Source: Burkholderia gladioli
GTDB taxonomy: Bacteria; Pseudomonadota; Gammaproteobacteria; Burkholderiales; Burkholderiaceae
Length of the DNA: 26,710 nucleotides
Direction of reading: 5' to 3'
NCBI RefSeq assembly: GCF_000959725.1
Contig: NZ_CP009319.1
Location: 1 to 26,710 of the forward strand
Under the pieces are notes generated by a model. That model saw only the letters and a list, made by a program, of their open reading frames with translations, did no database searches and was not told the origin of the DNA. Positions 14,143 to 21,912 of this stretch are shown in pieces. How positions within the stretch are numbered: the first letter of the stretch is position 1; each line of letters begins with the position of its first letter. Position numbers and translations under genes: made by a program.

Positions 14143-15812
14143 TCTTCAAGAAGGTGCCGGCGGACCGCGTGAAGTCGAAGGCGAAGCACGTTCGCGACCT
14201 GACCGACTACATCCGCGACCCAGCCAAAACCAACCCGCACGAAAAGGTCGCTTACACCGGCGCACGCGGGTTCCTCTGCGCCGATCACGCCGGCCAGCAA
14301 AGCGAGATGATCGCGTTGGCGATGGATGCCCCGCGCAGCGCGAATCCGATCAACCACTACATCCTGAGCTGGCGTGAAGGCGAGTATCCGACGCCGGCAC
14401 AAGTGGAACAAGCGGTCGAGATCCTGCTCGCCGAGCTTGGCCTTGCCGAGCACCAGGCGCTGTATGCGTTGCACCAGGACACCGACAACATGCACCTGCA
14501 CATCGCGGTGAATCGGGTGCATCCGGATACGCTTAAGGTCATCAAGCCAAACAAGGGTTTCGACAAGGAAGCCGGCCATCGCGCGATCGCCAAAATCGAA
14601 GCCATCCAGGGATGGGCGAGCGAGCGCAATGCCCGCTACCAGGTCGACGCGAACGGTGAGGCTATTCGGGGAGCTTCCGACGGCCACAAAGCACCATCTC
14701 AGAAGCGCCGCGACATGGAGGTGCGCACGGGCGAGCAGTCCGCCGAGCGCATCGCCATCGAGGCCGCGGCACCGATAATTCGCGCGGCCGCGAACTGGGC
14801 CGAGCTGCACGCCGGCCTGCAGGCGCAGGGCTTCCGGTATGAGCGCAAGGGCAGCGGCGCGATCATCTGGATCGGTGACGTGCCTGTGAAGGCGTCGAGT
14901 GCCGACCGTGGTGCGACGCTGGCCGCCCTGCAAAAGCGCTTGGGCGAGTTCCAGCCGGCCGCGCCGGCGGATGCCTTGCCCACTCTTCCGGCCAAGCCGA
15001 TCAAGGCCACCGCACCGCGCTGGGCCGAGTACATTGCGGCCCGCCGCGCACACTACCAAGCCAAGAACGCCACACAGATCCGCTTGCGCGAGAAACACGA
15101 GCTCGAGCGGGAGGGCGTGTCTGAACGACAGCATGTCGAGCGGACCGATATCATGGCTGGGAAGTGGCGCGGCAAGGGCAAGGAGCTGAACGTCCTTCGC
15201 AGCGTCATGGCGGCCGATCAGGCCGCCATGCGGCTTCGGATGCAGGACCGGCAGCGCGACGAGCGCCGGCGCTTCCAGGAGCGTTTCCGGCCGTTTCCGA
15301 GCTACGAGGACTGGCTCAGGAGCGAGCTGTCGCCCGAGGCGGCCGACCAGTGGCGCTACCGCGACCACGCGGACGAGATCCCGGCGCGGATTGTCGGCGA
15401 TATACGAGTCGATCCGGTCGAGACTCGACGCCGCAAGGACCTGCGCGACTTCGAGGCCGAGATCCACGGCGATCGCGTGGCCTACCACCTAGCCGGCCGG
15501 GTTTCGCCGGCGTTCGTCGACCGTGGCGATCGCATCGACGTGCACGACGCCGACGACGAGGCCGCCATTCTGGCCGCCCTGCAGCTCAGCGCCGAGAAAT
15601 GGGGAGCCTTCCAGGTGACCGGCAGCGAGGCCTACAAGGCCCGCTGCGCCCGTCTGGCGGCCCGGTATGGTTTCGTGATCACCAACCCGGAGCTGCAGAC
15701 CGTCATACGTCAGGAGACCGGCCGTCTGGCTGCGCAGCGCGGTCAAGCTGCTGGCCAGATCGGGCGGCCGGCCGACGGCACGCCGAAACGCTCGCCCCGC
15801 CGGATGTCGTAA
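14139..15812 (+). CDS. MOBP-family relaxase with LPD7-like C-terminal domain
   Basis: This 557-residue conjugative relaxase nicks one strand at oriT, stays covalently bound through a tyrosine and pilots the strand into the recipient. The probable catalytic Tyr24 lies in LTDYIRDP, at nearly the position it has in RP4 TraI. Motif III is HQDTDNMHLHIAVNRVHPD (His112, His119 and His121 as the metal-binding triad). After a charged linker (about 330-400), residues about 455-530 (AYHLAGRVSPAFVDRGDRID to RYGFVITN) resemble the LPD7 domain found in large relaxases. No primase or helicase domain is present. It is coupled to the RHH gene upstream. Confidence 0.95.
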   Translation: MIFKKVPADRVKSKAKHVRDLTDYIRDPAKTNPHEKVAYTGARGFLCADHAGQQSEMIALAMDAPRSANPINHYILSWREGEYPTPAQVEQAVEILLAELGLAEHQALYALHQDTDNMHLHIAVNRVHPDTLKVIKPNKGFDKEAGHRAIAKIEAIQGWASERNARYQVDANGEAIRGASDGHKAPSQKRRDMEVRTGEQSAERIAIEAAAPIIRAAANWAELHAGLQAQGFRYERKGSGAIIWIGDVPVKASSADRGATLAALQKRLGEFQPAAPADALPTLPAKPIKATAPRWAEYIAARRAHYQAKNATQIRLREKHELEREGVSERQHVERTDIMAGKWRGKGKELNVLRSVMAADQAAMRLRMQDRQRDERRRFQERFRPFPSYEDWLRSELSPEAADQWRYRDHADEIPARIVGDIRVDPVETRRRKDLRDFEAEIHGDRVAYHLAGRVSPAFVDRGDRIDVHDADDEAAILAALQLSAEKWGAFQVTGSEAYKARCARLAARYGFVITNPELQTVIRQETGRLAAQRGQAAGQIGRPADGTPKRSPRRMS

Positions 15813-15891
15813 TTGCTCCCGCGTGGACAACGAGGGGGCACAGGACTATAGTATCGCTAGGTATTACCCATTGATAACGGAGGGCTGACGT

Positions 15892-16164
15892 ATGGCAACG
15901 TCACTCAAGATCGACGACGAGCTGAAGGGGCGCGTACAGCACCTTGCCAGCACGCGTGATCGGTCGCCGCACTGGATTATGTGCGAGGCAATCAGGCAGT
16001 ATGTCGAGCGCGAAGAAGCGCGCGAAAGCTTCAAGCAGGAGGCTGCGGCCTCCTGGGCTCACTATCAGGAAACCGGCCTGCATCTGACCGGGGAAGAGGT
16101 TCGCACCTGGCTGAAAACGTGGGGCACGGACGATGAAACGGGGCTGCCTGAGTGCCACACGTAA
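15892..16164 (+). CDS. RHH (CopG/ParD-type) antitoxin
   Basis: The product is 90 residues. Residues 1-45 (TSLKIDDELKGRVQHLASTRDRSPHWIMCEAIRQYVEREEAR) form a ribbon-helix-helix DNA-binding domain. The C-terminal half (SFKQEAAASWAHYQETGLHL to WLKTWG) is the typical toxin-wrapping segment. It should neutralise the toxin encoded by the overlapping next gene and repress the operon. A good GGAGGG lies upstream of the ATG. Its own start is 79 bp after the relaxase stop, so it probably has its own promoter. Confidence 0.9.
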   Translation: MATSLKIDDELKGRVQHLASTRDRSPHWIMCEAIRQYVEREEARESFKQEAAASWAHYQETGLHLTGEEVRTWLKTWGTDDETGLPECHT

Positions 16165-16445
16165 TTATCACGCCTCGCGCCGGTCAAGGATTGGAGCGCT
16201 GCCGGCGCTTTCTTGCCGACAAAAGCGAGACAGCCGTTCGGCGGGCGGCGCAGGCCATCGAGCAGCGATTTCTATTGCTGGAAACGACGCCGGCCGTTGG
16301 CCGCCCTTTTCCTGAAAATCCGGCGTGGCGCGAGCTGGCCATTCCGTTCGGCGACTCTGGCTATGTCGCCTTGTATCGGTACGAACCGGCAGATGATGCC
16401 GTCTACGTGCTTGCTTTCCGGCATCAGAGAGAGGCGGGGTATTGA
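16152..16445 (+). CDS. RelE/ParE-family toxin
   Basis: The product is 97 residues with the ParE/RelE fold pattern: an N-terminal strand (HVIITPRAGQGLERC), two helices (ADKSETAVRRAAQAIEQRFLLLETTP), then GRPFPENPAWRELAIPFGDSGYVALYRYEPADDAVYVLAFRHQREAGY. The end FRHQREAGY is the usual ParE-like C-terminus. It starts with GTG inside the antitoxin gene (13-bp overlap), which keeps toxin synthesis below that of the antitoxin. The role is post-segregational stabilisation of the plasmid. Whether it targets gyrase or mRNA cannot be read from the sequence. Confidence 0.9.
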   Translation: MPHVIITPRAGQGLERCRRFLADKSETAVRRAAQAIEQRFLLLETTPAVGRPFPENPAWRELAIPFGDSGYVALYRYEPADDAVYVLAFRHQREAGY

Positions 16446-16447
16446 TC

Positions 16448-16762
16448 GTGACCGACGACGAAGCCAGCGCACGAATTGCTGTCCTCCATGACGAGGCGGC
16501 CGCCATTCTGGCCAAGCAAGGGCTGTCGCCCCTGCAGGCGTATTGCCTGATCCTGGAGCGGGTCACGGTTCGACACGAGCCTACGTTGCAATTGCTTGCC
16601 GACGCAGCAGCCTATGACCAGTGGTATCGGGAAGAGGTTAGCAAGGGCCTTGAAGAGGCGGACGATCCGAATACCAAATGGGTATCCAACGAAGAAGCAG
16701 AAGCTAGCTTTGCCAAGCAGCGAGCCGAGTTGCTGGCACGGATCAAGAACGGCAATGAATGA
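16448..16762 (+). CDS. Small protein downstream of the toxin-antitoxin pair, antitoxin-like C-terminus
   Basis: The product is 104 residues. The C-terminal part (YDQWYREEVSKGLEEADDPN, then WVSNEEAEASFAKQRAELLA) has the layout of the toxin-binding tail of RelB/ParD-type antitoxins. The N-terminal half is helical without a clear RHH. It follows the toxin stop by 2 bp. GTG 16448 is chosen because GAGGCGGGG precedes it at 8 bp, while the in-frame TTG at 16442 is too close. It may be a third member of the TA operon or an antitoxin whose own toxin has been lost. I do not recognise a named family with certainty. Confidence 0.7.
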   Translation: MTDDEASARIAVLHDEAAAILAKQGLSPLQAYCLILERVTVRHEPTLQLLADAAAYDQWYREEVSKGLEEADDPNTKWVSNEEAEASFAKQRAELLARIKNGNE

Positions 16763-16880
16763 CGATTACACGCGCTGCGGTACGCCGCTGGTCTACGTTG
16801 GCCAGCTCGAGCTGCAGCCCGATATTCTCGCCGAGCTCGGCGAGCAGCAGTCGGATCAGGAGGCCCCACCGTCTACCTGA
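16755..16880 (+). CDS. Very small hypothetical protein (41 aa)
   Basis: The frame starts with an ATG overlapping the end of the previous gene (ATGAATGA) and encodes 41 residues, acidic with a single Cys (DDYTRCGTPLVYVGQLELQPD). Its only support is the tight coupling to the gene before it. It could be an expressed leader-like peptide or chance. Confidence 0.4.
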   Translation: MNDDYTRCGTPLVYVGQLELQPDILAELGEQQSDQEAPPST

Positions 16881-16959
16881 TTCGGATCAGGCGCCCCGCC
16901 CGTGTGCTGGAACACGCGGACGGGACTTCCACAACACCACCTGGACTAGAGGTGATGGC

Positions 16960-17214
16960 ATGGCAACTGAATATCCTATCAGCCCGGATGCAATCCGGTT
17001 CGAAATCGCACGCCTTCAGTCGGCGAACGCCCTCATGCGTGCGGCCAACAAAGCGCTTGCGAAGGGCGATGACGCGACCCTGGTCGACATGGGTTTTTCG
17101 CCCGAGCATATCGACGAGCTGCAGAAGAGTGGCGGCTTTCGGTCGACGTCGATCGGCAGCAATACGCGGTTGATTACCTACCTGCGATCGATGGGAGGGT
17201 CCGATGCACGCTGA
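16960..17214 (+). CDS. Small hypothetical protein (84 aa)
   Basis: The product is 84 residues, soluble and helical (IRFEIARLQSANALMRAANK, then LVDMGFSPEHIDELQKSGGF). AGAGGTG precedes the ATG. The stop overlaps the start of the following gene by 11 bp, so the two form a unit. Function is unknown; the location behind the relaxase and TA genes is typical of plasmid accessory genes. Confidence 0.65.
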   Translation: MATEYPISPDAIRFEIARLQSANALMRAANKALAKGDDATLVDMGFSPEHIDELQKSGGFRSTSIGSNTRLITYLRSMGGSDAR

Positions 17215-17518
17215 GCCTACTCGGCCGCTGTCGATCGCGGCCGCCGTGCTGACGCCTTCCACGCTGACCAGTGTTTGCCGTTCGCCATCGTTTCATCGCC
17301 GCGGCTGGCAGATCCTCGATCGCTGGGCGTTCGAGAGCCCGGCGCAGCTCCGGGCCATCGAGGCCGAGGGCGAGGTGATCCTGCTGGGCCTGGTGCTCAA
17401 GCAGCAGCAGCTCGAGCACCAGGCGCTGCGATCGGCGGCAGCGCTCGAGCTGCGCCGGCGAGGTGTGGCCGAGCATGAAATCCTAGCGTTGCACGAGATC
17501 CGCACCACGCTCGCATAG
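17204..17518 (+). CDS. Small hypothetical protein (104 aa)
   Basis: The product is 104 residues. A Ser/Thr/Pro-containing N-terminus leads into one long helix (LRAIEAEGEVILLGLVLKQQ, QLEHQALRSAAALELRRRGV) that may form a coiled coil. GGGAGGG precedes the ATG. It is the last gene of the + strand block and is followed at once by a terminator hairpin. No family is recognised. Confidence 0.65.
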   Translation: MHAEPTRPLSIAAAVLTPSTLTSVCRSPSFHRRGWQILDRWAFESPAQLRAIEAEGEVILLGLVLKQQQLEHQALRSAAALELRRRGVAEHEILALHEIRTTLA

Positions 17519-17550
17519 AAAAAACGGGCCATCGGGCCCGGTCTTGTTTT
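17519..17550. terminator. Bidirectional terminator between convergent operons
   Basis: CGGGCC-ATCG-GGCCCG forms a strong hairpin with an A-run before it and a T-rich stretch (GTCTTGTTTT) after it, so it can stop transcription from both sides. It sits exactly between the 17204-17518 gene and the convergent 17552-18061 gene. Confidence 0.88.
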
Positions 17551-17551
17551 G

Positions 17552-18061
17552 CTAGAACCCCAATGCCATTCGCAACCGCGATGCCGTGTCATCGACACTT
17601 CGACGTGGTACAAGCACCCGTGTCGATGGCAACGCATGATCGTTGAACCATAGCACGAGGTACGTGCTTCCCCGTTCGGCATCTTCGAACTCCCACCGCG
17701 ACACCTTGTCGATCGGCAGTTGCTTGGCGATGCGCTTCTTTTTGTCAACGACTACCACACTCCCCGTCTCCGTCGAGATTCCGACGTACTGACCTTCGGT
17801 CGGGGCGCTGGCCTCGACGGCCGGATGAAAACCCGGAGGGGCGACGCGTTGTACCTGTCGCTGCAGTTTCGCGGTCAGATGGCTTGCGAATACCCGGATC
17901 CAGACAATGGCTACGACCAGGCCGGCGACGGACGTTACGATCCAGGGCATTCCGTCGCGCACGCCTACACCGATGAACAGGCCAAATCCACTGAAGACGA
18001 GGCCGGCGATCGACGCGAGAGCTAGCACGACCGGAACCAACACGATTGATAAATTAAGCAT
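17552..18061 (-). CDS. Small membrane protein after traY; candidate entry-exclusion protein
   Basis: The product is 169 residues. Two transmembrane helices near the N-terminus (about 7-30 and 39-58) anchor a soluble C-terminal domain (about 75-169, including GQYVGISTETGSVVVVDKKK). It is the last gene of the operon. The traY stop lies in its ribosome-binding region (GTGAGGAA), giving translational coupling. In IncI plasmids the gene behind traY encodes the entry-exclusion protein, which acts with TraY. That analogy of position and membrane topology is the only basis for the suggestion; I see no clear sequence match. Confidence 0.6.
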   Translation of the reverse strand: MLNLSIVLVPVVLALASIAGLVFSGFGLFIGVGVRDGMPWIVTSVAGLVVAIVWIRVFASHLTAKLQRQVQRVAPPGFHPAVEASAPTEGQYVGISTETGSVVVVDKKKRIAKQLPIDKVSRWEFEDAERGSTYLVLWFNDHALPSTRVLVPRRSVDDTASRLRMALGF

Positions 18062-18072
18062 GACTTATTTCC

Positions 18073-20244
18073 TCACGAGTGCATTCCATCGGTTTGACCT
18101 GGACGGCTTCCGCCTTTATCAGGGTTGCGCTTGGGGGCGCCGGGCATGACTCGCTCAAGCTTGCCTGTAAACACCGCGAGCGCGTTGCGCACTTCACCAG
18201 TCGTTTCGCGGCCGAGCGTCGCGGTCGCTACACCGCCGGCCCAATTGATCACCTGATCGGGTACGACGAAGATGAGGCTAAAGCACGTATGAATCAGGTT
18301 CGTGCCGAGCATGAAATAGATCGCGAGATACCCAATGATGCTCACAACACCAGTGAGCGAATCGAACTGAGCATTTGCAACCGCGATTCCGTAGAACTTG
18401 TTGAGCACGGTACCCCCGGTGATCAGGGCGGCTCCGCCGAAGAAGAAGCCGATCACCATCAGAATCGGGCGCACCATCACGTTTAGCAGGAAGATGTACC
18501 CGTGCGTTGTGCGTTGACCCATACCGTCGCCCTCACCGCCCAGGTGCGTCATCGCCCACAGGGGCGCGGCGACAATAGCTTCGCCGACGATCACGAGCCA
18601 ATTGATGATCGCCCCGAACCAGGTGATGAAGGGGATCATCGGCAGGTACAGAGACAGACCAGCGCCAACGAGCAGAAGAGGGATCATCAGCGTGAACAAC
18701 ATCGGTTCCGTTGCGTGTAGTGCCGCTTCGGCTGCTGCACCGAGACCGGCTGCGACGTCTGCGAGCTTCCCCCAAATACTGGCATCCGCACCTGCGACAA
18801 CGACGTTCAGACCTACCCACGTGCCGAAAGCAGCGTCGACGCCTCCCAATACATAGTCACCTAGATTTTTCATCCTGATGAGTGGGTTCACAGTGCCGCG
18901 CTCCGCGTCTCCGCTGCTGGTCATCCAGTAGACGATCTTCTGCCCAAAGCCTGAGAAGACTTGGCTAAGGACTTTCCCGCCATCTTTTTCGCTGGCATTT
19001 CCGGCGTTGCCCAACGGCTGGGATGTCGTTGAGCCGGCCTCTTGGAGCTGGAAGGCTTTGTCTACCTGATCGCGCAGAGTGGAAACGCCCTTGTTCGCAC
19101 TCACCTGCTCTTTGTACACGTGCGCGACGGCCGAAACCGCATCGGAGAGCTTGCTATTGGCCTGCGCGAACGTCTGATACCACGCGCCCAGCGTCCACCA
19201 CCCGCCTTCCTTGATCGACGTGCTCAACTGGCCGGCCAGGCTGCCAATGTTGCCAGCGGTCGTCGCGGCCTGACTCTGTATCGTAGCCTCATATTGTTGC
19301 GCGGCCGACTGGATCGCAACCTCGGCATCCGGGATCACGGCACTGGCGTTCGTTTGCTGATCGATAACGGCGTTGACGAATGCCTGCGCCGGCGGCGACA
19401 GCGCGGATTCCATGGCGCTGAGGGCGTGCAGGTGCGCTTGGTACAGCGCCGTCGTATCGATGGTGCCGCCGCTGAACCAGCTGGTGGATTGGTCTTGCGT
19501 GGTGAGCTTTGACGCATCGATGTCAGCGCCGCCGCAGTATTTCGTACCGATGGTGTTGCGTAATACGAGGCCTTGCGGGCCGGACGCGATCTGCACGTAT
19601 TCCTTCTGGTCCGGCGGAAAGCCCCCATTTGCACCGACCATAGCTAGGCTCGCGTTGTAAGCGTGCATGCACAGGTTTGCCTGATACAGATCTCGCGCGA
19701 GCTGTATCGTGCTGGGCATCGCCGGCTGCAGAACCATGCCCTTCCCGTCGGAGAAGGATTGGATTGCTGCGTCGGTTCCCATGTTGGCCAGCCCAACACC
19801 CATGACCGAAGCCGCCCACAGCATCAGCAACTGCGCTAACCCCCAGCCATTCGCCGTCGGCACCAGTGAGGCAAGACCCCACACGAGCCGGACCGGCCCC
19901 CACAGGGTGCCCTTGTTCTCTCCGTATACCACGCCGGAATGCGCCGCTTGCGACAGCTTCTTGAACCACACATAACAGGCGAAGAAGGCACCCACGACAA
20001 GTAGCCCGCCGTTCGTCACCTGAAAGATGCTGGCGAGGATCGTATCGCCGCCTCCGGCCCCGCCCGTGGCCAACGGGTTGTTCACGACGTTGCCGAAGAC
20101 GCTCACGAGGGCCTGACGGCTGTAATCACCCGAGCGATTTGCTGCTTGGCTGACTTCTCCGAGCGTCGTGCCGTCAGCGAATGCCGGCATCGCGATGAAA
20201 CCGTTCAGGAGCGCGGCAAGTAAAAGAACTGTTCTGCGTTTCAT
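18073..20244 (-). CDS. traY: DotA/TraY family protein
   Basis: The product is 723 residues. It has a signal peptide (MKRRTVLLLAALLNGFIAMP) and an early membrane block with the family-like GGLLVVGAFFACYVWFKKLS and GPVRLVWGLASLVP. A large soluble region (about 165-480) follows, then a dense C-terminal cluster of about five hydrophobic helices (about 500-670). DotA/TraY proteins are polytopic membrane parts of IncI/Dot-Icm type IV secretion systems. In IncI plasmids TraY is the donor factor recognised by exclusion. The start at 20244 gives the signal peptide and overlaps the traX-like stop (ATGA). No other core T4SS genes are present on the plasmid. Confidence 0.9.
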   Translation of the reverse strand: MKRRTVLLLAALLNGFIAMPAFADGTTLGEVSQAANRSGDYSRQALVSVFGNVVNNPLATGGAGGGDTILASIFQVTNGGLLVVGAFFACYVWFKKLSQAAHSGVVYGENKGTLWGPVRLVWGLASLVPTANGWGLAQLLMLWAASVMGVGLANMGTDAAIQSFSDGKGMVLQPAMPSTIQLARDLYQANLCMHAYNASLAMVGANGGFPPDQKEYVQIASGPQGLVLRNTIGTKYCGGADIDASKLTTQDQSTSWFSGGTIDTTALYQAHLHALSAMESALSPPAQAFVNAVIDQQTNASAVIPDAEVAIQSAAQQYEATIQSQAATTAGNIGSLAGQLSTSIKEGGWWTLGAWYQTFAQANSKLSDAVSAVAHVYKEQVSANKGVSTLRDQVDKAFQLQEAGSTTSQPLGNAGNASEKDGGKVLSQVFSGFGQKIVYWMTSSGDAERGTVNPLIRMKNLGDYVLGGVDAAFGTWVGLNVVVAGADASIWGKLADVAAGLGAAAEAALHATEPMLFTLMIPLLLVGAGLSLYLPMIPFITWFGAIINWLVIVGEAIVAAPLWAMTHLGGEGDGMGQRTTHGYIFLLNVMVRPILMVIGFFFGGAALITGGTVLNKFYGIAVANAQFDSLTGVVSIIGYLAIYFMLGTNLIHTCFSLIFVVPDQVINWAGGVATATLGRETTGEVRNALAVFTGKLERVMPGAPKRNPDKGGSRPGQTDGMHS

Positions 20245-20807
20245 GCCCGCTCCCCATTCTGCTGTTTCCCGAACTCCCAATCGAGCACGCTGACAAACCA
20301 ACCAGGTTCGCGCATGAAGTCGCTCAAGCCACCGTGCTCGGCTCGGGACAGTCGCTGGTTTCGCAGTTGCCACAGGCGGAATTGTGCGGACAGGCTTGCC
20401 ATGAACATCACCGGCAGCCCGGCCACAAGCGTGAAGATGCCGAGCACGTTGCCGTGTGAAAGGGCATAGGCGGCCATTAAGAGGAACGCCGTGCCCGTCC
20501 CAATGGCTAGACGTTTCTGAAAACGAAACCGCCGCTGCAGTTCTGCGTTGCTTGGCGCGCCGACCGGTCGGTTGCGCATCATCTCTTCGAACCCCTGCTC
20601 GCTGGCGACACTGCCTTCGCCCTGCTGTTCGGCACGAGCCTTTTGTCTCGCGCGTGCATACAGCTCTTTGATGTAGACGATGTTTTCGTCGTGCTGCTGT
20701 TTTGCTGCCTTGAACGACTGCACGTTCTTTCGGAACGCGTAGGTTGGGAGGAAGAGGCGTTTCGCGATTTCAATCCCGGCGGATTTTGCAGTTTGCTTCA
20801 TGTCCAT
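20241..20807 (-). CDS. TraX-like conjugal transfer protein
   Basis: The product is 188 residues. A basic helical N-terminal region (about 1-100) is followed by two closely spaced hydrophobic helices (about 105-150, IGTGTAFLLMAAYALSHGNV and on) and a C-terminal tail. In IncI plasmids traX lies directly before traY, and this gene has the same position and overlaps traY by 4 bp. The identification as TraX-like rests on position, size and topology more than on a sequence motif. ATG 20807 is preferred because it overlaps the preceding stop (TGATG). Confidence 0.65.
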   Translation of the reverse strand: MDMKQTAKSAGIEIAKRLFLPTYAFRKNVQSFKAAKQQHDENIVYIKELYARARQKARAEQQGEGSVASEQGFEEMMRNRPVGAPSNAELQRRFRFQKRLAIGTGTAFLLMAAYALSHGNVLGIFTLVAGLPVMFMASLSAQFRLWQLRNQRLSRAEHGGLSDFMREPGWFVSVLDWEFGKQQNGERA

Positions 20808-21091
20808 CACTTGCCCTCCCGGGTGCTGGAAGTTCGTTTGTTGAGCCATGCAGTGAGGGGATCCTCTAAATCGAACACGTCACGCCATCTACACGGCTTG
20901 CCTCTAATCGCGACAAGGCGCTCATGCGCGCGTAGCGCGATGATCAGGCACACGACAGCACATGCCGGCCAGATCCAGTTGAAAGGGTGAAAGAGAGCTG
21001 CGGGCATCAGGCACGCTGCAAATCCGAGCATCCAACGTCGCTTCATCCACAGCAGGGCGGACGCTGACAGGTTTTCAAAATCAGTCTGCAT
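20807..21091 (-). CDS. Small membrane protein, first gene of the orphan tra operon
   Basis: The product is 94 residues with two hydrophobic segments (about 18-52, MLGFAACLMPAALFHPFNWI and PACAVVCLIIALRA) and a charged C-terminal tail. It overlaps the TraX-like gene by one base and is clearly in the same operon. The size and topology recall small Dot/Icm-type components (IcmT/TraK class), but I cannot confirm homology by eye. Confidence 0.65.
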   Translation of the reverse strand: MQTDFENLSASALLWMKRRWMLGFAACLMPAALFHPFNWIWPACAVVCLIIALRAHERLVAIRGKPCRWRDVFDLEDPLTAWLNKRTSSTREGK

Positions 21092-21411
21092 TTTTGTATT
21101 CCAGATCCAATACGAAACGGATTCGTTGCCTGTCCGATTTTAGACTTCAAGCAGCGGTAATAACAAGTGATACTTTTTCGCAAGTAAATGATTTTAAAGG
21201 CGTATTTTGTATAATGCGAATCCGCAAAATGAAAATAGCGCGAAGCCTTTGTTTTTATTTGAAATTGAGTTGATGTGTTACCGGATTGCGGGTTCATGCT
21301 ATATGCGTCTACGGAAATTCCAGCGCCGCTCGATCTGTTGTTTTTCTGTCGGGGGCGTGCGGTCGGTTAGTCGTGACGCCACGCTGTGGTTTTGCCATGA
21401 GCGAGGTTTAC
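21092..21411. promoter_or_regulatory. AT-rich intergenic promoter region of the tra-like operon
   Basis: This is 320 bp without a convincing gene, strikingly AT-rich at 21130-21280 against GC-rich surroundings. A perfect TATAAT at 21210-21215 on the + strand could drive the small gene at 21412. The tra-like operon reads the other way. One TTGAGTTGA, the partition motif, occurs at 21265-21273. I see no clear -35 box for either direction. Confidence 0.5.
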
Positions 21412-21600
21412 ATGATCCAGCAACGCCCCTTCGACTGTCCGGCCACAGCTGTCCGCGTGACCGTCTACCGGCAGACCTTCATGGTCTCAGGCGTCGGCAG
21501 CTCGACCACCATCAAGCAGCACGATCACGATTGTTCGCGCGCTGACACCTGCCCGCATCGATACACTGATGCGTGTCTCGTGCGACGGCTCAACCGTTAG
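21412..21600 (+). CDS. Small Cys/His-rich hypothetical protein (62 aa)
   Basis: The product is 62 residues, with a C-terminal half rich in metal-ligand residues (KQHDHDCSRADTCPHRYTDA, then CLVRRLNR). GCGAGG at 21401-21406 sits 5 bp before the ATG at 21412; an earlier in-frame ATG at 21397 is possible. The last residues (CLVRRLNR) recur as CRVRRLNR at the end of a frame ending at 22135. Function is unknown; a small metal-binding fold is possible. Confidence 0.55.
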   Translation: MIQQRPFDCPATAVRVTVYRQTFMVSGVGSSTTIKQHDHDCSRADTCPHRYTDACLVRRLNR

Positions 21601-21711
21601 CGCTGGGTGTGAGCCGAGGGGGCTCATGCATGAGCTAAGCGGGTTCCTTCGATGATCCCAATAGGGATCACGATCGATGTTCGTGGACCGGGGTCGGCCG
21701 CATGGGGTGTG
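21601..21711. repeat. Cluster of short palindromes
   Basis: Three inverted repeats occur within 60 bp: GAGCC/GGCTC (21611-21625), the perfect palindrome GCTCATGCATGAGC (21622-21635), and GATCCC-AATA-GGGATC (21654-21669). They follow the 62-residue gene and face the gene at 21712-21912. They could terminate both genes, although no T-tract is present. Confidence 0.5.
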
Positions 21712-21912
21712 TTATGAGCGACACTCCGCGTAGCGATTCCGAATCACGGCAGAGCCGGGTTCGTGGCCCACGTCGATTTCGAGCACGTCCCCGACTTCCC
21801 ATCCTTGGGCTACCAATTCGTCCCATAGCTCGTCGGGAAACTGCAAAATGCCGTCGCCACTCCCATCAGGGGAATCCTGTATCCCTATGACCCAACGCTG
21901 TGGAGAGACCAT
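21712..21912 (-). CDS. Small AbrB/MazE-like protein (66 aa)
   Basis: The product is 66 residues. The pattern GDGILQFPDELWDELVAQGW, then EVGDVLEIDVG and SAVIRNR, resembles the swapped-hairpin AbrB/MazE DNA-binding fold (strand, P-D-E-L helix, GD-V-L-x-I strand). Such proteins act as antitoxins or transcription regulators. No toxin gene lies next to it. The ATG at 21912 has GAGGCGGG upstream on the - strand and is preferred over the GTG at 21930. Confidence 0.6.
   Translation of the reverse strand: MVSPQRWVIGIQDSPDGSGDGILQFPDELWDELVAQGWEVGDVLEIDVGHEPGSAVIRNRYAECRS

Noticed and set aside
14052..15488. Long open frame (478 codons) antisense to the relaxase
   Set aside because: It lies wholly over the intact relaxase gene, which has clear catalytic motifs. 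GC-rich genes often leave long open shadows, and the translated product shows no domain logic.
17552..21091. Functional conjugation system
   Set aside because: Only DotA/TraY-like and TraX-like proteins and small membrane proteins are present. There is no coupling protein, no T4SS ATPase, no pilin and no core-complex gene anywhere in the window.
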